Shown piece after piece: positions 51,860 to 55,943 of a stretch of DNA of 55,943 nt. The stretch is from NCBI GenBank assembly GCA_024636955.1, contig JAGXGB010000021.1, forward strand, positions 1 to 55,943, written 5' to 3'. The notes beneath the pieces were generated by a model. The model made no database searches. It was not told where the DNA came from and worked only from the letters and a program-made list of their open reading frames with translations. Each line of letters opens with the position of its first letter. Position 1 is the first letter of the stretch. Both the position numbers and the translations under genes were made by a program. Source of the stretch: Bacteroidales bacterium (GTDB lineage: Bacteria; Bacteroidota; Bacteroidia; Bacteroidales; Lentimicrobiaceae).

Positions 51860-54795
51860 TTGTATCTCGGATCAGCCTGCGGTGGCAGTTTCGCCATTCG
51901 CTGCGCATCAACTGAAGGGTATCCAAAATCATCAGTTACCTTACCCAATATAAGGTAGACACCGCGACCACGGGTAGGATATTGCTTCAGTACATCAGGA
52001 AACATGACCACATCAAAGAATTCACCTTCATTGTCAATAAAGGTTACAAACTGCATGATTTCTTTCTTTACAGTACGCACGTATTTGATGGTTACCAGTG
52101 CACCTGCCATACGAACCTGTTGCCCCACTTGATTCTTCAATGCTGAAGCCAGTATTTCGCCCCTGAACTTCGTTTTGAGCATATCAAAGTAACTCATGCT
52201 CACCGGGAAATCAAGCAATTCCATTTCATCATAAGCATCTTCAATAGGGTCGTGCACAAATTGAGGTAACTCCCAGTTTTTTACCCCTTCTCTGAACAGG
52301 ACTGTGGAGGTGACTTTTTGAGTTTTACCCAGCATCATGTGTGCCTGCCATAGCAGCTGTTGTTTGCTGTAACCGGTAAACCTGAAAGCGCCGGTACGTA
52401 TCAGCAGTATGGCCTGCTCAAGCTGCGGATTCACACGTTGCACAAAATCATCAAGTCCTGTGTAAGGCCCGTTTTCATCACGTTCCCTGAAAATATTGTG
52501 GGCATGCGTACTCTCGAGCCCTGATATATGCACCATCCCTATGTAAATAATTTTACCTGTTACGCAGTTGAGGTATTTGCCATTATTTACACATGGCAGT
52601 TCAAGGTGCGCACCCCACCGTTTTGCTTCATTAAAGTAAACCCAGCTTTGGTAATATCCCCCGAAATTATTGGCCACAGCCACCATAAACTCAATAGGAT
52701 AATATGCTTTGAGGTATAAACTTTGGTAGCTTTCCACTGCAAAGGAGGCAGAATGTGCTTTTGAGAAGGAGTACCCAGCAAATGATTCTATCTGTCGCCA
52801 TACTTCTTTTGTAATAGCCTCAGAATGTCCCTGTTGACGGCAATTATCAAAAAACTTATCCACTATTTTCTGAAATTCCACCCTTGATCGGTACTTGCCA
52901 CTCATAGCCCTTCTTAAAACATCGGCATCAGCCAAATCGAGGCCGGCAAAGTGATGGCAAATCTTCAATACATCTTCCTGATATACCATAACACCGTATG
53001 TTTCACTGAGTTGCTCCTTCATAATAGGATGAATATACTCAAACCCATCAGGATTATGGAAGCGCACAATAAACTCACGCATCATTCCCGATCGGGCCAC
53101 CCCCGGACGGATAATGGAACTGGCAGCCACCAGGGTAATATAATCCTGACATCTCAACTTCGTTATCAGCCCCCGCATACCGGGGCTCTCGATGTAAAAA
53201 CACCCGGTGGTTTCTCCACTGCTCAGCAACCGCCTTACTTCAGCATCTGTCTTGAACTTCTGCACCTGGTGTATGTCAATGGTCACCCCACGGTTTTCCT
53301 TGATAATTTCCACACCTTCCTTTATGTGCCCAATGCCTCGCTGGCTGAGTATATCAAGTTTCTCAAACCCAAGGTCTTCAGCTACATACATATCCCATTG
53401 GGTCACCGGCATTGATTTTGGGGGCAAGTCGAGCGCTGAGTAATACGTTATAGGCTTTTCAGAAATCAGCACTCCGCCGGCATGTATGCTCCTGATGTTT
53501 GGGAAGTCAGTCATACGTGTACCTATTTCCATAATTTTTCGTGAAATGTGGTCCATCTCTTCAACAGGCGGTGGACTCTCCACCAGTTTGTCGAGTTCAC
53601 CTTTCGGAAGCCCTACAACCTTGCCCAGTTCCCTGATGATTGACTTGCCCTTAAAGGTAGAAGTTGCTCCCAGCAGGGCCGTATGCTCCCGTCCGTAACG
53701 TTTGAATATATAATCAAGCACCTCATCGCGCTCTTTCCACGAATAATCAATATCAAAGTCGGGCGGGCTGCTTCTTTTGGGGTTCAAAAACCGCTCAAAG
53801 TAGAGGTTTAGTTCAATTGGATCCACATCAGTAATGCGCAGGCAATAAGCTACAACGCTGTTGGCCCCGCTGCCTCTGCCCACATGGTAAAAACCGCGCG
53901 ACATAGAGTACCTGATTATATCCCAGGTAATAAGAAAATAGGCGCAAAAGCCAAGCGAATCAATGATATCAAGCTCATGTCTTACCCGCCTTTTAGCTTC
54001 AGCATTGTTTTTTCCGTATCTGTAAATAAGTCCGTCAAGAGCCAGTTTTTCAAGCAGAAGCCTGTCGTCGTGACCACTGCCTGTAAAGGTTTTCTTGTTC
54101 TTTATGGTGGTGAAATCAAAGGCAATAGCGCAGCGCCCGGTAATTCGTTCTGTGTTCCTTATCAGCTCCTTATAATTTGCAAAGGTGTCTGTAAGCTGTT
54201 TGTGTGTCTTCATCATACGGTCTGATCCTGCCACCATTTCAGGGGTTAGCCGGGTAAGAAGTATGTTATTATCAATGGCCCGCAAATAGCGATGGAGCTC
54301 ATAACCAGGCTCATCGGTAAATGCCGCGGGGGTGTGGATTATATACTTACCGGGATATTTCGTGTAATCTGACAGGGGTAGTTTCGTAACGTCAAAAGGA
54401 GCAATACCTATGTATTCATTTTCAGCCAGTTCAGTTGTTTTGCGACTACCAAAGGGATATATTACCAAAACATCCCTGAAGGGTGGAGCAGGGCAGGGCA
54501 GGGCTGTATGCTGAAGATTGCTGCGGCTCATCAGCTCATTTAGTTCCCTGAACCCCTCATTGTTCTCCGCAATGCCCGTGTACAGCCATCTGTTGCCATC
54601 GTGAAACTCCATTCCGGCAATAGGCTTGATGCCTTCCTTGTTACAAGCTTTTACAAAATCAATAATCCCCGTACTGTTATTAATGTCAGTAAGCAATACC
54701 GTTTCAGCACCTGCTTCCCTGGCAATAGAAGGTATTTTATCAACCGGGATGGTGCCGTAACGGAGGCTGTAATATGAGTTAAAAGTTAAGTGCAT
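51856..54795 (-). CDS. DNA polymerase III alpha-like error-prone polymerase (DnaE2-type)
   Basis: A 979-residue C-family polymerase, shorter than replicative DnaE (about 1150-1200). The PHP domain is degenerate: HLTFNSYYSLRYG has lost the second His of HxH, and LLTDINN lacks the usual TDH His, so PHP metal binding is doubtful. The polymerase core is intact with HVGRGSGANSVVAYCLRITDVDPIEL and the catalytic acids in PPDFDIDYSW; the OB domain is near the C-terminus (VRMAGALVTIKYVRTVKKE). The ATG overlaps the dinB stop as TGATG, as in translesion-polymerase cassettes. An in-frame TTG at 54798 is not needed. The stop lies in the 22-bp array. Confidence 0.9.
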   Translation of the reverse strand: MHLTFNSYYSLRYGTIPVDKIPSIAREAGAETVLLTDINNSTGIIDFVKACNKEGIKPIAGMEFHDGNRWLYTGIAENNEGFRELNELMSRSNLQHTALPCPAPPFRDVLVIYPFGSRKTTELAENEYIGIAPFDVTKLPLSDYTKYPGKYIIHTPAAFTDEPGYELHRYLRAIDNNILLTRLTPEMVAGSDRMMKTHKQLTDTFANYKELIRNTERITGRCAIAFDFTTIKNKKTFTGSGHDDRLLLEKLALDGLIYRYGKNNAEAKRRVRHELDIIDSLGFCAYFLITWDIIRYSMSRGFYHVGRGSGANSVVAYCLRITDVDPIELNLYFERFLNPKRSSPPDFDIDYSWKERDEVLDYIFKRYGREHTALLGATSTFKGKSIIRELGKVVGLPKGELDKLVESPPPVEEMDHISRKIMEIGTRMTDFPNIRSIHAGGVLISEKPITYYSALDLPPKSMPVTQWDMYVAEDLGFEKLDILSQRGIGHIKEGVEIIKENRGVTIDIHQVQKFKTDAEVRRLLSSGETTGCFYIESPGMRGLITKLRCQDYITLVAASSIIRPGVARSGMMREFIVRFHNPDGFEYIHPIMKEQLSETYGVMVYQEDVLKICHHFAGLDLADADVLRRAMSGKYRSRVEFQKIVDKFFDNCRQQGHSEAITKEVWRQIESFAGYSFSKAHSASFAVESYQSLYLKAYYPIEFMVAVANNFGGYYQSWVYFNEAKRWGAHLELPCVNNGKYLNCVTGKIIYIGMVHISGLESTHAHNIFRERDENGPYTGLDDFVQRVNPQLEQAILLIRTGAFRFTGYSKQQLLWQAHMMLGKTQKVTSTVLFREGVKNWELPQFVHDPIEDAYDEMELLDFPVSMSYFDMLKTKFRGEILASALKNQVGQQVRMAGALVTIKYVRTVKKEIMQFVTFIDNEGEFFDVVMFPDVLKQYPTRGRGVYLILGKVTDDFGYPSVDAQRMAKLPPQADPRYK

Positions 54796-55943
54796 CAATC
54801 AGCTTTGAACATGTTGGTTTGCTCTTCATCTTCGTTTCTTCCAAGTGTTGATGCACGGGTAATGGCTTTTACACCAAACCGATTGCGTATGCGGTCCATG
54901 GCCTGATAAAGACTTATGGTTTCCGGTTGATCGTCGAACATATTGATCTGTTGAACACCGCTCACAAGGTGGCTGAACTTTATGCCCACCAGCCTGATAA
55001 GCATGCGGCGCTGGTAGAGGCGGTTAAACAGGCTTCGCACCACCGGCAACAGCACATGGTCAAATGCTGTGTAAGGTATGCGATGCTGCAACGTATGGGT
55101 GTCGAAATTAGCGTAGCGCACTTTTACCGTTACACATGAAGTGAGTTTTTTCTTACTCCTGAGCTGGAATGATATCTTTTCCACCATCTTCAGCAGCAGG
55201 TCGTTAATCATGGGGATGTTAATGGTATCCTGTTCAAAGGTGGTTTCAGTGCTGATGGATTTCCTTTCCGAATAGGCTTCAACGGCCGAGTGGTCAATGC
55301 CATTGGCTTTTTTCCAGATGATGATACCATTCTTACCGAGTACCCTTTCAACCATTTCAATGGGCATGTTACGAAGCGTTTCAATGTAGGCAATGCCCAT
55401 GGAGCGAAGCAACCTGAATGTTTTATCACCAATACCCGGTATCTTGATTATGGAAAGCGGATCGAGGAACGAATGAATGCGCGATCCTTCAACCTGCAGC
55501 TCGCCGTTGGGCTTGGCCTGCCCGGTGGCTATCTTCGAAACCGTTTTATTTATGGAAAGCCCGAATGAAATAGGCAGTCCTGATTCCCTGATAATGCGCT
55601 CACGCAGCTCATGGCTCCACTTAAGTGAACCAAAGAACCTATCCATCCCGGTAATGTCAATATAATGCTCATCAATAGAGGCCTTTTCATACATTGGCGA
55701 CTCTTCGGCAATAATATCGGTAACCATGTTTGAGTAGTAGCTGTACTGCTCCATGTCGCCGCGTATCACAATAGCATCAGGACAAAGTGCCTTTGCCATC
55801 CTCATGGGCATGGCCGAGTGTACTCCAAAAGTGCGTGCCTCGTAGCTGCAACCTGCTACCACGCCACGGTCCGACATGCCTCCCACAATCACAGGAAGGC
55901 CGTTTAACCGGCTGTTATTCAACCGCTCAACCGCCACAAAGAA
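54795..55943 (-). CDS. dinB: Y-family DNA polymerase (Pol IV/DinB or UmuC-like), 5' end missing
   Basis: About 382 residues remain of a Y-family translesion polymerase; the reading frame continues past the window edge with FFVAVERLNNSRL, so only a short N-terminus (including the first catalytic Asp) is missing. It shows PVIVGGMSDRGVVAGCSYEARTFGV, the fingers segment, and EKASIDEHYIDITG, which carries the catalytic Asp/Glu pair in an SIDE motif. Then come the helix-hairpin-helix KIPGIGDKTFRLLRSMGI and the little-finger domain. A QINMFDD motif near the C-terminus resembles a beta-clamp binding peptide (QxxLF). It is coupled to dnaE, suggesting an SOS mutasome like ImuB-DnaE2. Confidence 0.9.
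   Translation of the reverse strand, partial: FFVAVERLNNSRLNGLPVIVGGMSDRGVVAGCSYEARTFGVHSAMPMRMAKALCPDAIVIRGDMEQYSYYSNMVTDIIAEESPMYEKASIDEHYIDITGMDRFFGSLKWSHELRERIIRESGLPISFGLSINKTVSKIATGQAKPNGELQVEGSRIHSFLDPLSIIKIPGIGDKTFRLLRSMGIAYIETLRNMPIEMVERVLGKNGIIIWKKANGIDHSAVEAYSERKSISTETTFEQDTINIPMINDLLLKMVEKISFQLRSKKKLTSCVTVKVRYANFDTHTLQHRIPYTAFDHVLLPVVRSLFNRLYQRRMLIRLVGIKFSHLVSGVQQINMFDDQPETISLYQAMDRIRNRFGVKAITRASTLGRNEDEEQTNMFKAD

Overview
The window is a stretch of a low-GC Bacteroidota chromosome, most likely Bacteroidales-like, assembled from short reads. The lineage call rests on several signs together: repeated TAnnTTTG promoter boxes, start codons preceded by A-rich rather than Shine-Dalgarno sequence, a type IX secretion (T9SS) C-terminal sorting domain, type III glutamine synthetase, a TonB-dependent receptor with a carboxypeptidase-like N-terminal domain, GH92 mannosidase, and the Bacteroidota families DUF4199 and DUF4831. 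Bases 1-29 are not genomic: they match the Nextera transposase read-2 adapter, so the left edge is a contig end. Both edges cut genes (mtaB on the left, dinB on the right).

Layout. 30-4201: truncated mtaB, a single-domain response regulator, a DMT permease and an arcC-arcB pair (carbamate kinase and ornithine carbamoyltransferase). 4491-12316 (minus): GH92 mannosidase, phosphohexomutase, a degenerate GxxExxY protein, and a ugd-uxs-rfbD nucleotide-sugar operon. 12543-19303 (plus): a TetR regulator followed by TolC-like, HlyD-like, two ABC ATPases and two ABC-2 permeases, an efflux operon resembling YbhGFSR/CecR. 19636-23203 (plus): pstSCAB without phoU. 23448-34549 (minus): glnN, then a long surface-glycan operon read as DUF4199, GT2, GT4, T9SS cargo protein, hddA, gmhA, hddC, gmhB, Na+/solute symporter; it encodes the full GDP-D-glycero-alpha-D-manno-heptose route. 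34653-37782 (plus): SRP RNA, Sua5/YrdC, cupin, tRNA-Lys, DUF4831, Yip1. 37879-40021 (minus): rarA-kdsA. 40323-42088 (plus): two small DSI-repeat lipoproteins and a DEAD-box helicase. 42117-45822: rhodanese, SDR, MFS, GNAT, DUF302. 45976-48778 (minus): a TonB-dependent receptor under an FMN riboswitch. 48938-51811: a PAS/GAF hybrid histidine kinase. 51856-55943 (minus): dinB-dnaE, an error-prone polymerase pair.

The least expected signal is in the gene junctions. At six loci the local sequence is tandemly duplicated with a period of exactly 22 bp (2-5 copies), and at a seventh with 11 bp (4 copies). Unit sequences differ from locus to locus, so each array copies its own neighbourhood. At the three arrays that begin in the last codons of a gene (rfbD, pstC, the hybrid kinase) the stop codon is repeated, and because 22 leaves remainder 1 on division by 3, three units place a stop in every reading frame. 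The second main observation is the FMN riboswitch ahead of a TonB-dependent receptor, which points to outer-membrane uptake of riboflavin or another flavin.
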